A stretch of 64,000 nt of DNA from Hymenopus coronatus (Eukaryota; Arthropoda; Insecta; Mantodea; Hymenopodidae). The stretch covers positions 30,048,509 through 30,112,508 of the forward strand of contig CM060886.1 in assembly GCA_030762935.1 (NCBI GenBank), in the 5' to 3' direction. The position numbers and the translations under genes were made by a program. Numbering within the stretch: position 1 is the stretch's first letter; every line of letters begins with the position of its first letter. Shown piece after piece: positions 21,564 through 32,861 of this stretch. The notes beneath the pieces are model-generated. The model saw only the letters and a list, made by a program, of their open reading frames with translations, had not been told where the DNA came from and did no database searches.

Positions 21564-24020
21564 TCAGAAGCCATGTGCTTCCATTGTCAATTCCTTTGGT
21601 CGACTACCGGCATTGCTTGCTGTGGTGGTTGTCTCTGTCCCTGGTGGTGGTTTGATGAACTTCTGGATGAGTAGATCGCCTGGCGGGATTTCAAAATTGA
21701 AAACCCGGTTCTTGTTTTTCCAAATATATATGTTTTCCCAAACTTTTAATTCTGTCTTCCTTGTGATGTTTTTGAGGATTTTTGGGCTTCTATTTATAGT
21801 GTGTTTCTCTTTCCAAAAATGCCAAGCTACTGCAGATTTTTCTTCTTGTTTGAGTTTAATATTTCTGTGGTGTTCTTTTGCCCTGGTTTTTATATTTCTT
21901 TTTGTTTGGCCGATGTAGATTTTTTCACAGTCATTACAGCTGAACTGATATATTCCTGGTTTGTTTTCTTGTGGGATATCATCTTTTAATTTGGAATTTA
22001 AAATGTTTTTTATAGAGTAATTGTTTTTAGGGGCTAGAATGATGTTATGTCTTTTGAAGATCCTCTGGAATTTGTAGAAAGTTGTAGGGTGGTATGTAAA
22101 CTTCTTGTAGATCTTGTTTTCTTTCTGGTTTTGAGTGAGTGTGCTGACTTCTTTAATTCTCTTTCTATTTTTGGCTTTATTAACTTTTTTGTACACCAGT
22201 TCTGCCCGAAATCCATTCTCTGTAGCTATGTCCAAAATTTTATCAAGTTCACATTGGTATTCTGTTTTTCCCATTGGTACATTTACCAATCTGTGTGTAA
22301 GGCTGTTGAGTAAAGCATGCTGATGGGGAATGGGATTGTAACTCTTTTGTTTTATATAGCTGTTGGTGTGGGTAGGTTTTCTGTAGATGCCAAATGTAAG
22401 GTGATTATTAGTTTTTATGATTTTTAGGTCGAGGAATGGTAGTTGTCCATCACATTCCTTCTCCATTGTGAAATTTATAGACTTTTCTTGCATATTTAGG
22501 AGTTTTAGTGCGTCTTCTAGGTGTCTTTCTGGGACTATTGCAAAGATGTCGTCTACATATCGGTACCATATTTTGAACATCCAGGGGAATGCCTTTTTAA
22601 TCCTAGTTTCCATAGTGCTCATGAAGAGATCTGCTAATATAGGTGACAGCGGGCTGCCCATAGCTAAACCAGATGTTTGTTTGTAATATTTCCCGTTAAA
22701 TGTGAAAAAATTTTGATTTATGCACAGATTCGTTAATATGATGTATTCTCGCACTTCTTCTGTTTTTTTTCCTATTGCAAGTAACCAATTTTTGATGTGG
22801 GATTGTATGCTTTCTGTAGGTATGCTTGGAAACAGAGCAGTAACATCAAAGGAAACTAACATATCGGTTTTTTCTAATTTTATGTCTTTAATTTTTTCGA
22901 TCAGATCTAGAGAGTTTTTTATACTTGCTGTTTCAAATTTAGGGAAGGAAGAGAATCTGTTTGTTAACCATTTTGCTAGATTATAAGTAGGTGCACTTAT
23001 ATTGTTTATAATTGGTCTCATTGCATTTCCCGGCTTATGTATTTTTGGAAGGCCATAAATTCTGGGCAGAACTGGATTATCAACTTTAATTTTGCATTTT
23101 TCTTTTTTGTCTATTAGTTTACATTCTTGAATACTGGCATTTAATTTAACTAAACATTGGTTTAGAGGGTTCTTTTGTATTGTAGAGTATTCTTCTTTTT
23201 CTAAAAGTGTTTCCATTCTTTCTACATATTCAGTTTTGTCCATAATTACTATTGTGTTTCCTTTGTCTGCTTTGCTATAAATTACCGGTTTGCTTTTTAA
23301 TGCTCTTATTACATTTTTTGGGGGGTTAGTTTTCTTTTTGCTTTCTATTGTTTCGATAATTTGGCAACATTCACTTTTTATTATGTTTTTATCAATATCA
23401 TTTATGTGCTGGGTGGCTATTTGTACGTCCGCAATGTAATCGTCAATTTTTTCTGAAAAATCGATGCAAGTTTTCATCCCTTTGTTTAAAAAATCCAGTT
23501 CTGATTTGGTGAAAGTTTGGTCCGATAGGTTTTTGACGTTCATTTGTGGTGTGGACTTTTGAATTGGTTTTCTTTTCCCCTGTTCTTTGCACAGCTTTTC
23601 AAGTTTACGTTTTTGCGTTAAAGTTTTGTTTCTCATTTTGATGCTTAATTTAGCCAAAAGATTGTTTTCTAAATTTTCCCAAATGATGCTTCCTAATTTT
23701 TTGGTTAGTTTCAAGTGTAATTCATATAGCTGTAATTCTACTTCACTCCTACTTTTGTAATGTTTGTTCTTCTCCATTTCCAAGACTTTTTTGACGACTG
23801 CTTTTTCTAGTTTACTATTGTTATCATTTTTTATTATTTTTCTGACAAAGTTTGGCGTGGCGTTTTTAATTCTACATAAATTTAGAAAGCGGATATCCGC
23901 GGCTAATTTGCGTTTCTTTTCTTGTAGTTTTTCGAATAACTTTATATCCTTTTTGTGGTTGATTTCGTTAAAAGCCTCGTAAATGAATATTGAATTTGAT
24001 CCTACCTTTGTAGCGTCCAT
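21564..24020 (-). CDS. PLE-2 reverse transcriptase / GIY-YIG endonuclease, intact 818-codon ORF
   Basis: The only long intact transposon ORF in the window. An N-terminal basic domain (residues 1-330) is followed by PRIYGLPKIHKPGNAMRP, LVSFDVTALFPSIP (near residue 395), GLAMGSPLSPILADLFMS, the catalytic WYRYVDDIFAI (near 487) and LPFLDLKI, then GIYQFSCNDC and IYIGQTKRN (near 688-705) with KEHHRN, that is, a GIY-YIG nuclease. The length is normal for a Penelope protein. ATG at 24020 is the first in frame; a 74-bp leader separates it from the neighbouring copy's terminal repeat. The last codons (TMEAHGF) overlap the hammerhead-like stem. All RT and nuclease motifs I can check are intact, so the product could be active. 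Confidence 0.95.
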   Translation of the reverse strand: MDATKVGSNSIFIYEAFNEINHKKDIKLFEKLQEKKRKLAADIRFLNLCRIKNATPNFVRKIIKNDNNSKLEKAVVKKVLEMEKNKHYKSRSEVELQLYELHLKLTKKLGSIIWENLENNLLAKLSIKMRNKTLTQKRKLEKLCKEQGKRKPIQKSTPQMNVKNLSDQTFTKSELDFLNKGMKTCIDFSEKIDDYIADVQIATQHINDIDKNIIKSECCQIIETIESKKKTNPPKNVIRALKSKPVIYSKADKGNTIVIMDKTEYVERMETLLEKEEYSTIQKNPLNQCLVKLNASIQECKLIDKKEKCKIKVDNPVLPRIYGLPKIHKPGNAMRPIINNISAPTYNLAKWLTNRFSSFPKFETASIKNSLDLIEKIKDIKLEKTDMLVSFDVTALFPSIPTESIQSHIKNWLLAIGKKTEEVREYIILTNLCINQNFFTFNGKYYKQTSGLAMGSPLSPILADLFMSTMETRIKKAFPWMFKIWYRYVDDIFAIVPERHLEDALKLLNMQEKSINFTMEKECDGQLPFLDLKIIKTNNHLTFGIYRKPTHTNSYIKQKSYNPIPHQHALLNSLTHRLVNVPMGKTEYQCELDKILDIATENGFRAELVYKKVNKAKNRKRIKEVSTLTQNQKENKIYKKFTYHPTTFYKFQRIFKRHNIILAPKNNYSIKNILNSKLKDDIPQENKPGIYQFSCNDCEKIYIGQTKRNIKTRAKEHHRNIKLKQEEKSAVAWHFWKEKHTINRSPKILKNITRKTELKVWENIYIWKNKNRVFNFEIPPGDLLIQKFIKPPPGTETTTTASNAGSRPKELTMEAHGF

Positions 24021-24094
24021 TTTCTGTTCCTTTCACCACGTGTTGTGTATGTTTACGGCAGTCTACGTCCACAAGGTTTGTATTCCGTGAATTA

Positions 24095-24526
24095 TCCTGA
24101 TATATGGTGGACTTTGAGACAGTGATGTGTTTTAACAATTAAAATTTAGTTGAGTCGATTTTGTAACACTACATCACTTACTTTTTTATTTCGGAAAACA
24201 TGTTTCAGAAGCCATGTGCTTCCATTGTCAATTCCTTTGGTCGACTACCAGCATTGCTTGCTGTGGTGGTTGTCTCTGTCCCTGGTGGTGGTTTGATGAA
24301 CTTCTGGATGAGTAGATCGCCTGGCGGGATTTCAAAATTGAAAACCCGGTTCTTGTTTTTCCAAATATATATGTTTTCCCAAACTTTTAATTCTGTCTTC
24401 CTTGTGATGTTTTTGAGGATTTTTGGGCTTCTATTTATAGTGTGTTTCTCTTTCCAAAAATGCCAAGCTACTGCAGATTTTTCTTCTTGTTTGAGTTTAA
24501 TATTTCTGTGGTGTTCTTTTGCCCTG
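24095..24526 (-). pseudogene. PLE-2 second unit, 5'-truncated
   Basis: A direct copy of 21454-21885: terminal repeat plus the codons for the last 108 residues of the GIY-YIG protein, starting inside the domain after the catalytic YIG. It has no initiator of its own. It stands upstream of the full unit's leader and so takes the place of a 5' pseudo-LTR. Confidence 0.92.
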
Positions 24527-26257
24527 CACATGGCTTCTGAAACATGTTTTCCGAAATAAAAAAGTAAGTGATGTAGTGTTACAAAATCGACTCAACTAAA
24601 TTTTAAATTTCTTTTAGTTTTCCCTTCTCCACCATCTATTTTAACTCCTAGGGAATTTACAATGGAAGCACATAGCGTCTGTAACATGTTTTCCAATTCA
24701 TAAAAGTAAGTGATGAAGTGTTATAAAAATTAATTCACTAATTAATTTCAATTGATTTCCTATATAATTGCTTCCTCTCACTGCCATATATTCTTTATTT
24801 TCATTCTTCCATTTTTTAAATTTGTTCAATTTCCCCCCCTCTCTTATACACTATGATCTATGTCTTATCTTGGTTCACTTTTAGTCTCCATTCTTTACAA
24901 TTTATTGTCTATTTGTTGCAATGATTCTTTCAAACCATTAACTCTAATTGCACCTATTGCTAGATCTAAAAAAGGTAATTCAGAAACGTGGATATTATTA
25001 GGTACTGGCATGAAATTGTCATTCCGTCTAATTGCCAATAATACATCATCTATATATAAATTAAATAGAACTGGACTTAACTTACATCCTTGCCTGAGGC
25101 ATTTCACTTACTGGATTTCTCTTGTTACGACCCCTTTCTCCACCCACCCTTATAGAAAAGGTATTCTCATTATAACACGCTCTATGAATGTTTACCATTG
25201 TTTACTCACTTCTTTACTCAACAATTTGTGCCACAACAATTGTAGCTCAATCCAGTGGTATGCTTTTTCTACATCAATGAAAGCCATGTATAACCTTTTC
25301 TTTTGGCCTTTAAGTATTTGTCTACAAACATTTCTGTAATAAATAAATTATCAACTGTTCTCCTCCCTGTTCAGAAGCCCATCTGCAATTCCAAGAGAAT
25401 ATTATATGCAATGCCTCTATAATTGATTGGTTTGTCAATATTTCCCTTGTCTGTATATTGGATACATTATTGCTTTCCTTCACTTTTCCAGTATATAACC
25501 CTTATCTTTGATTGTATAAATAAGTCTACAAAAACCTTACCTCTATTTATTTCAGTACACCATTCCTTATGGAACTCTGTTGGGATACAATCTGTTCCAG
25601 TTGATTCATTTCTCTTCATTAGTTCAACCAGCTTTATTATTCCTTCATTCCTCATTTCATTACCCAGCATGTCTACGTAATAATTATCTATTCCCCTAAT
25701 TCCTATCTCTTTTATACACTTTTACCTCCCATACAGTTCTAAATATTCCATCTAATCTACAGATTGTAAACTGCGCTTTGTTACTTATTAGAATTTGTTT
25801 TATATCTTTTAACGAAGCCCTGAATTCTTTGGAATTTCGAAAGTGAATAAAATTATTTATTTATTGATTTTATAGCCTTCAATACCTTATTTACATTATT
25901 TTCATTTAAGACCTTATCAAATTACTTTCATGTTTCTTCCTACAATTTGTGTTCTTTTCTTTGAACAGAAAATTATATGAATCCCTCCATTGTGTGTACT
26001 CTTCCTCTGATTCCTATACATATCACATTTGTTGTCTTCTAATACAACACAGAGTGTCTTTTTTCTCCTAGAACCAAGTTTCTTTAACTCCTGTCCTCAA
26101 CATCTTCCTTACAAAGAAACCTATTCTTCTTCATACTCTCCCATAGCTTGCTAACATCCCTCCTTTAATCCCTATGTACTCAAAATCCTTTACATAAACC
26201 TGTTCCACTTTTAGCTATGTTTCAGCTGCTAATATAACATAAAAACAAAACACTTAC

Positions 26258-26364
26258 TTTGTCGTGGTCAGGACTTCACCTGCATTTTCATCCACAAAGT
26301 CTTTCTTTAGCTCCTCTGGAATGTCTTCATCACTTTCATCACTAAAGTAGCCTGAGGGTTCATC
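26258..26364 (-). CDS. VPS50: VPS50 exon d (residues 226-261), acidic linker
   Basis: A 107-nt exon. The TTACAG acceptor is followed by GAT GAA CCC in phase 0. The encoded acidic stretch SDESDEDIPEELKKDFVDE matches the SDSDVPEELKRDYVDE motif of vertebrate VPS50. The donor is GTAAGT after AA, leaving two bases of a Lys codon. Introns of about 25.5 kb (upstream) and 9.1 kb (downstream) flank it. It is isolated among transposons and would be missed without the family match. Confidence 0.93.
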
Positions 26365-27214
26365 CTGTAACATGGGTAAACATTTTTGTATTTTGAGGAC
26401 TTCATTAAATGATTATTTTTCAAATTAAAGTTGGCATATGTATATTTCTTTAAATAATAAAACAAATATAACTTTAAGCACCTAAATACTTAGGTACATT
26501 TATGTCATGTTTTGGAATTGAAAACTGTTAATATCTGTAGGCAAGATCCAAAGGTACAGCACAACTCCAGCCCATATTCAGTAATAGAAAGCTATTTCAA
26601 TGTAAAACAACAGTAATTTTAAATATGCTTAAATAATTATAAAAATGCAATTCTCACATTCATAGCAAAATTGCCATTTTTTAATGAATGATATATGGGA
26701 TTCAATATTAACTAAAAGACACTTTACAAAACCATGGACTAAAAATCTTCAATTTCATCATTAAGTTATTTTATGCATCTTAATCTAGCTACTCTGCTAC
26801 CCATATTACTTTATCTGAACTATACCTTAAATCTACCATAAAACTATTAATAGTTGTTTTAATTAAATGTGATAGCATACATATACCCAAAATCATTGAA
26901 CTCAATTTTTGCTTTCTCTGCTCCTTACCTACAGTAGTAGGTAGTGTATACTAATCCAACAATGTGATATTGATATCACATACAGATTTTTATGTTTTCT
27001 GAACTCAACAAAAGAATTTTTAGAAAGAGAGAGAACATGTGTATGTGTGTGCATGCTTGTGAAAGAACGCACTGTAGCATAAACACCAACATCAAATTTG
27101 ATATAATTATACTAGAATTACAAACAGTGAAGCAAATCTTAAATCAAGTAATACAGAGTCAACTTGAACACTCTTAAATGCTTCAAACACTATTAAATGC
27201 TTCACACAGCTACC
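26365..27214. other. Intron stretch, no feature recognised
   Basis: AT-rich intron right of exon d. A 'aatgcttcaaacactatta' motif is repeated at 27177-27210. No other structure noticed. Confidence 0.6.
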
Positions 27215-27605
27215 TTTTATGCAGGACATGGCAGGGCTTCATCAGCTTCTTGTTGGCTGTTAGAGCAATTTATTAGTTGATTTTTTTGTACACTATGGTA
27301 TCCTCTGACAGCCTGTTGATGAGCCTAGGTATGTCTGCTTCTGATATTATAGAATTAATTACAATTTTCAAATTTTGAAATGTGTATATTTTTGCAAATT
27401 TCCATTTGTTTCAGTTTATATGTTGGTTTCATTAGCTTGATTTTAGTTTAATGTTAAGGCTTTTATCCTAAAAGTGTGATGCAACTGCTTATTTTTCTAT
27501 TTGCCTTGTTGGTGTTTGATTCAGTGTCAATGTTTATTGAAGTATTGTCTGTATTTCTTTTTGTTTTTACCTCTGTATACCTATCACAATTTTCACAATT
27601 AACCT
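27215..27605 (-). pseudogene. PLE-5, GIY-YIG end (part cut off by the Gypsy element)
   Basis: On the minus strand the frame YQVNCENCDR then KTKRNTDN starts directly at the left LTR. It matches the IYQ..C.NCD...GQTKRN start of the PLE GIY-YIG domain; a GIY-like N-terminal half is found on the other side of the Gypsy element (31326-31480). Downstream there is a CTGATGAAGCCCTGC box near 27245 like those in PLE terminal repeats, but no matching GAAA. Strongly decayed. Confidence 0.5.
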
Positions 27606-27610
27606 GGTAA

Positions 27611-28005
27611 TGTGACTACGTGCTAAATGAATTCACCTGTCTCATAATCACTGCATGTGTAAGAGTGGCTTCGATCCTTTACAACTGATTGTGGCACGTG
27701 AATAGTCATCTTCTTTTTCTGCCAATGCATTGTTACATCAATGTGTGACTTTGTGACACCTGCTGATGAATTGTATTTCTGGAAATTTCTTATCACATGA
27801 TCAATAAGTACAAAAGAAGGGGCAACTTGGCCCAGGTAGTTCAGTTCAGTTTCCACTGTGAGTGCTGAGTGTGCAATAGGCAGTAGAGAGAAAGCTCAGC
27901 AGATGAGTGAGCATCATAACGATGAGCATTAAAATTGTGCTACAGGATTGCAACAAAGCAGCTATTTGTAAACAGATTTTTGAAGCAATAAAGACATTTA
28001 TTACA
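27611..28005 (+). repeat. 5' LTR of the Gypsy element
   Basis: It matches the 3' LTR along 'atgatcaataagt.', 'gg.caacttg.cccaggtag', 'ctgtgagt', 'acaggattgcaa' and 'aataaag' near the end, finishing in TTACA. The AATAAAG is a likely polyadenylation signal. The left border is approximate. Confidence 0.7.
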
Positions 28006-29174
28006 CTCAGTTTATGTTAAACTGGCATCAAGTGGGATTCAAAGTCATGATGGAAAACTTTATTGACTGAAATGAATATGGATGAAAATAGAAATCCACT
28101 TGGGAGAAGATGGAGGAAAAAATGGAATCTGTAGTGGATAGTTGGAGAAACTGGAATACTGATTGGAGATGAGAAACAAAATGTGAACTGTGAACCATGT
28201 GATGGAGTATTGACCAAAATCGACAAGCAACTGGCTGGAGTAAAGAATTTGGAGGAAAGGTGCAAGACCATGTCCAATGCCTTAACACCATGAAAGAACT
28301 TGGAGAATGTAGCAATGCCCTGGAGGGAAGAGTGGACAGCAGCACCAAAGAATTGAAAGCCATGGTGGAAAAGAAGCTCAACAGAAGGCTGAAGGACTTG
28401 AAGTTTCAGATGCCAGAATGCAACACAACATCTGCATTAGTTAAGCCACTCAAGTAGGATGGAACATCAGCTCTCGAAGTCTTCCATCGCAGTTTGCCAT
28501 AATCGTCACCCATACCAACTGTCTGCAGAGGAGAAAGCTCTATACAACTGATAGCCAGCCTCCAGAGAAGGGTAGCAGAGGTACTAAATGTGATTCTGAT
28601 GTTGGCGGTGCCTGGAGAAATCTGGGAGGCCCTCGAGAACTGCATTGATTAGCCGCATTCTACCGCAATCAGCATAAGTCAAGGCTGCAATAGCCAGAGA
28701 CAACAACACAGGAATTTTCCGTGACAACTGAACCTCCCGCCAAGCTAAGAATCCATGGAACCTGCCTACTCCTTCGTCAATGGGGTATGTGACACTAAGA
28801 TAAGGCAGTACCTGATACTCAGTGACTCTAAGAGAATCCACAAAGCGCTAATGGCAGCACTGAGGAGGCAGCAGCCAAGATAACAGCTGCACCCATCTCA
28901 AAACCCAGGAGTATTTGTTATGACAGGCAGAGGTATGGGATAAGTTAGAGGACTTGAGATCTAGGGTAATCATAGAAGATTCTGACAGCCCTTAATGCTC
29001 CCCTGTAGTTTGGTGAAGAACAGTGAACTATGCCTCTGCATCGATTTCACGAAGCTGAATCTGTTAACAAAAAGGACTGTTTCACCTTACCCCAAATAAA
29101 CAATATCCTGATTATGCCCTTTGGCCTCTGCAATGTACCAGTAATCCTGGAGTGCTTCATGGATTCAATGATTC

Positions 29175-29413
29175 CATGGTCGAGTGGTCAGCAAGCTGAC
29201 TTCTCGATTCCCGGATGGGGCGGGGAATTTTTCTCTAGCCAGAATTATTCCCTATCCTCCACAGAGTCTGGAAGTTTGTGAGTGTGAATGTATGAGTGTT
29301 TGAGTAAAACAAAATGATTTAACATAAAAGAACATACAGACGAGTTGTTTCAAGTGGAAAGCCCCCATATATGAAAATATATAAATGAAACAATTAAAAA
29401 AAAAAAAAAAAAA
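29175..29413 (+). mobile_element. SINE-C, tRNA-derived, poly(A) tail
   Basis: It starts with a Ser-tRNA-like box A, TGGTCGAGTGGTCAGC, followed by a diverged box B region (TTCTCGATTCCCGG), then an unrelated body, and ends in 18 A (29396-29413). It lies inside the RT of the Gypsy element, between FMDSM and the YLDD motif. Internal Pol III boxes would drive it. A target duplication is not clear. Confidence 0.6.
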
Positions 29414-30969
29414 TTATGACTTACAAGTGCCTGCTATATTTGGAGACATCACTGCTATTGGCGCAACTTTGAAAATCATCTCAAGAACCTAACCAGTTTT
29501 CTGCAAAGGCTGCAGAAGCTAACGCAAAGTGCAATCTTCTGCAAGGAGGTGATCTACTTGGAGCACATAGGCTCATTATCTGGAGTTGTAATGCACCCAG
29601 AGAAGGTTTGGTCAGTGATAGATTGACCTTTCCTGAAAGACAAACAAGTACTGCAAATTTCCCTAGACCTATATAGCCTACCACTAGTTCATCAAATGTT
29701 TCTCCAACATCGTGAAACCCTTTACTCATCTGATGGAAGAGCCCAGGCTTACATGTGGTAGAAGAGGCTAAGAGTGCACTTCAGGCCCTTAAGTCAGCAC
29801 TCTGCAGTCCACAACCTGGTGGCAACTTGATTGTGAGCACTAATGCCAGCTACATCTGTATTGAAAGCATTCTATCCTGGGTCCAAGATGGCAAGAAGTG
29901 GGTAATAGCCTAATGCAGCAAGATGCTCTGCAAGGCAAAAAAGAACTACTGTGTTACCCACCATGAGCTCGCAGCCAGAAGTGGTGTACTCTTCAAGTCT
30001 TACTGGGTCCAATGGAACTCATTGAAGACTAAGAAGGGTATACTACTTAGAATATGGGAGTCACCTGCTGGAAAGATCCAGAGAGAGCAGTTCATCCTTC
30101 CTCTGAGAAAGGTCATGGAAGTCCCAGGAGGAAGTAAAAGCAGGGACTTTGGTAGGACATCTTGGACCCAACCAACTAATCAAAACAGTACTACTGGCTG
30201 AAGCTACAGGCAGACAATGAGAGGTGGTGCCACCCACAGACCAGGAGCTGGTGTTGTATACAACAAAAAATAACATAGGAGCACCTTTTGAATGTATAGC
30301 AATTAATGTAGCTGGGTGACTGCCTGTGTCAGACAGGAGCAACAGGTATCTATCAGAGGTCAATTTATTTCACTATGTGGTCAGTGATGTATGACATTCC
30401 AAACCAAGAAGCCAAGACATCCAAATTGCCTTAGAGAAGAGCTGTTCTGCTGCTTTGGGGTACTGTTGGAGCTACAGAAAGACTGGGGTACTCACTTTTG
30501 AGTCCAACTGATGAGGGAAACACTGGAATTCACAAGATGTGCATAACATTCTCTCTACTCACATTCAGACAGCATGATTGAATGGCACATCAAGACATCA
30601 ATCAGCCCTCCTGGGGCAGAACGGCCAGCAGTCAACTACATGAAGCCTCTCGTAGACCAACTTCAAGACATGCATGAGATGGACCATCAACTTAGCAAGC
30701 AATCGGTTAAAGTCCTGCTACATGTTGCAATCTGGCCAACACCTCAGGTTTCCAGCAGGGTGATCTGATGTGGCTCTATCGACCTGTCCCAAACTTCAAC
30801 AACCATTGCAAGGGCCATACCTTGTAGTAAAGGGAATTAATAATGTCATCTACCGCATCTAGAGGCTGCCCCGAGGGAAGAAGCTGGTAGTATATGTGGA
30901 TTGTCTAGCATGCTGTGATAGAGCTGGCAGGTACAACCAGGCATGATGAAAGATCAGTGTGAATATGTG

Positions 30970-31325
30970 TCAAATGCATGCACCTGTGCCTTGTTGGCAC
31001 AGCCTGTAATTGTTGCATAAATGTGAGTGACTAGCTTTCAATCATTTACAGGTGATTGTTGCACATGTGTAGTCAACTTCCTTTTCTGTAAGTGCACTTG
31101 TGACACCTGACGTGAATTACATGCTCAACAATGTCTTTTACTTCTGGTAATTTATTGCCACATGATCAACAAGTTAAAAAAAGGGACAACTTGTTCCAGA
31201 TAGTTTAGTTTCGACTGTGAGTTTGGAGCATGCAGTTAACGACAAGAGTTAAAATTATTTTACAGGATTGCAATATATTGGTTACCCTCAAATTTGAAGT
31301 AATAAAGAAAGAGACTTTTGTTACA
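30970..31325 (+). repeat. 3' LTR of the Gypsy element
   Basis: The partner of 27611-28005, sharing the same ordered blocks and ending in TTACA at 31325 after an AATAAAG. Many substitutions and gaps between the two LTRs mean an old insertion. Confidence 0.7.
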
Positions 31326-31484
31326 TAAGTTCTTGACATTTTTTCTAGAGGTATTGATCCATTTTTCTTGATTTTATTAAGTTCTTAACAATGTGTTTGC
31401 TTTCTAATACCAGGGTGATGATGTGGCTTTTAAAGTTGTAGAGGTTTCCTGCATGATATGTGAATTTTCTGAAGTTCTTCTCTA
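31326..31484 (-). pseudogene. PLE-5, middle part
   Basis: The minus-strand frame FRKFTYHAGNLYNFKSHI then KHIVKNLIKSRK lines up with KKFTYHPTTFYKFQRIF...NYSIKNILNSK of PLE-2, the connector between RT and GIY-YIG. The element resumes at 27605 on the far side of the Gypsy element, directly at YQVNC. Confidence 0.55.
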
Positions 31485-32860
31485 ATCATTTGATTTGTAT
31501 CCTTGTTAATTTATATAAACATGTTCTTATCCCCTTTATGGTATGCTTACCCTTTGCTAATACTGCTTTCTTTTGGTCTAACCATTTGCCATTACTTCTT
31601 GACTAAACCCCCAAATACTCAATTCTCCTCATTATGACTATCTCCTATCTTTTCATACTCTACTTTTCTTTCCTTTTAAATTTCCCCCAGTAATTCACCA
31701 AAAGATATAGATATCATCACCAAATCATCTGGATACATAATAATCCTAAAATTTTCCTGTTGTTTATTGTGGGTGAGTAGACATTCTCTTTACTAATCTC
31801 TTCCAAAATATCATCAATAAATATATTAAATAATATGGAATTCAACTTGCACCCTTGCCTAAGTCCCATGTTATTCTTCATATCTTGTGTCATCCTGTAT
31901 ATATAGATAGCTTTATATCTTTATCCAGAACATATCCACCATACAAATGTATTGTTCTAATCCTCTTGGTACTCACTCCGTTCAACTGGAGTTTCAACCA
32001 TAGTGCCTCCCTATTAATTGAATCAAATGCCTTTTCTAAATCAACAAAAGTCATATATATATATGTTCTTCCCTTTTCTTAGCTAAATATTTATCAACCA
32101 TCTTCTTAATAACAAATATATTAGAAACTGTCCTTGTACCTTTCCTTAAGCCTGCCTGATATTCCTATAATTTATTCTCTTTCTCAACCAAATCTTTTTA
32201 TGCCATATTATTTAGAAGTAGTGTTGATATCCTCCCCTACCTATATAAATGGGTACTATAATCTCATCCTGCAATTTCCTAGTAACTTTCCTCCCCTGAA
32301 TATATAATTTAATGTTTTATTTAGCAATTGTCTCCTATTCATATCCTCAACCCAAACTTTGCAATACTACCTTGGAATTCAATTGATTCCACAGGCCTTA
32401 TTAATTCTAACTTTCTCCTAAATTTCCTAGTCTGTAATTCCTGTATCTAGATCCTCCACTGTTTTAATTCTGGTCCACCTCTTATCAAGTCATACTCTAG
32501 CCTATTGTTCTCTAGCAATTCCTTAAAATAGTAACACCAAGCATGTACCACAATATTATTTTTGTTGACCCTTTTATACATTTTCTGCATAATATCCCAT
32601 ATTTTTGGGTTATTCTGTGTATTTATTGCTTCTCTTAATGTCACTATCCTCTGTCCGATTTCTCTTTCTTAAATTCTAATAATTGTATCTATGTTGTTTT
32701 ATTAGAAAGGAAAGTGAATGAATGAGTTTATTTACCAACTTTTCTGTACGGCTTTTTAATTATAAAATCAGCATTACTTATTAATAATATCCTTTATTTC
32801 CTAATTTATCTCTCTTTTTAAGCAGTTGTGTCTATTTTATATCCCTTTATAATTAAAACT
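31485..32860 (-). mobile_element. LINE-N copy 3 (RT part)
   Basis: Minus strand, from its 5' side: TLREAINTQNNPKIWDIMQK (near 32630), a finger region with AGLRKGTRTVSNIFVIKKMV, the palm FVDLEKAFDSINREALW (near 32030), then a decayed catalytic region and AKGKHTIKGIRTCLY, like AINRIRICLKK of copy 1. It is truncated by PLE-5 on its 3' side. Many stops. Confidence 0.7.
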
Positions 32861-32861
32861 C

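Larger units (their letters stand above)
21454..24604 (-). mobile_element. PLE-2, Penelope-like element with tandem truncated copy and inverted end
   Basis: A complex insertion flanked by the 12-bp repeat AAATTTCTTTTA (21442-21453 and 24605-24616). It consists of one full unit of 2641 bp (21454-24094), a second, 5'-truncated unit (24095-24526) that repeats 21454-21885 with only two differences seen by eye, and a short inverted piece of the terminal repeat (24528-24604). Partial tandem copies with an inverted end are characteristic of Penelope insertions. The near identity of the two units and the intact ORF indicate a recent event. An older, decayed terminal repeat of the same family lies just beyond at 24661-24725. 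Confidence 0.93.
20440..26215 (-). mobile_element. LINE-N copy 2, split by PLE-2
   Basis: The same family as 5050-7925, on the minus strand. From its 5' side it shows KLGSRRKKTL (near 26080), IKLVELMKRNESTGTDCIP (25600), a GFKTGR-like RT finger, FIDVEKAYHW (25270), LRQGCKLSPVLFNLYIDDVL (25070), then, past the PLE-2 insertion, IYGAKVWGLDG (21200), ELGRVASKGKIM, and the knuckle CPKCGRNEDLEHIIFKC (near 20660). PLE-2 occupies 21454-24604. A 112-bp tandem duplication of LINE-N sequence (21279 and 21391) lies directly left of it. The 5' limit ends about 40 bp from VPS50 exon d. Confidence 0.75.
27611..31325 (+). mobile_element. Gypsy-type LTR retrotransposon, decayed
   Basis: Two diverged direct repeats (27611-28005; about 30970-31325) flank broken gag-pol sequence. 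A coiled-coil gag-like frame (28260-28457: KELGECSNALEGRVDSSTKE) is followed by RT pieces: LCLCIDFTKLNLLTKR, then DCFTLPQINNIL joined directly to MPFGLCNVPVILECFMDSM, so the segment between is deleted; CLLYLDDI; and LQKLTQSAIFCKEVIYLEHI. RNase H follows (near 29840-29980: SKMLCKAKKNYCVTHHELAA), then integrase (EELFCCFGVLLELQKDWGTHF; HSDSMIEWHIKT). The order RT, RNase H, integrase defines Gypsy. Stops and shifts throughout; no working product. A SINE interrupts it at 29175. Confidence 0.85.

Noticed and set aside
24200..24559. A 119-codon plus-strand frame, also present at 21559-21918
   Set aside because: It is antisense to the GIY-YIG end of PLE-2, whose codon pattern and motifs show that the minus strand is the coding one.
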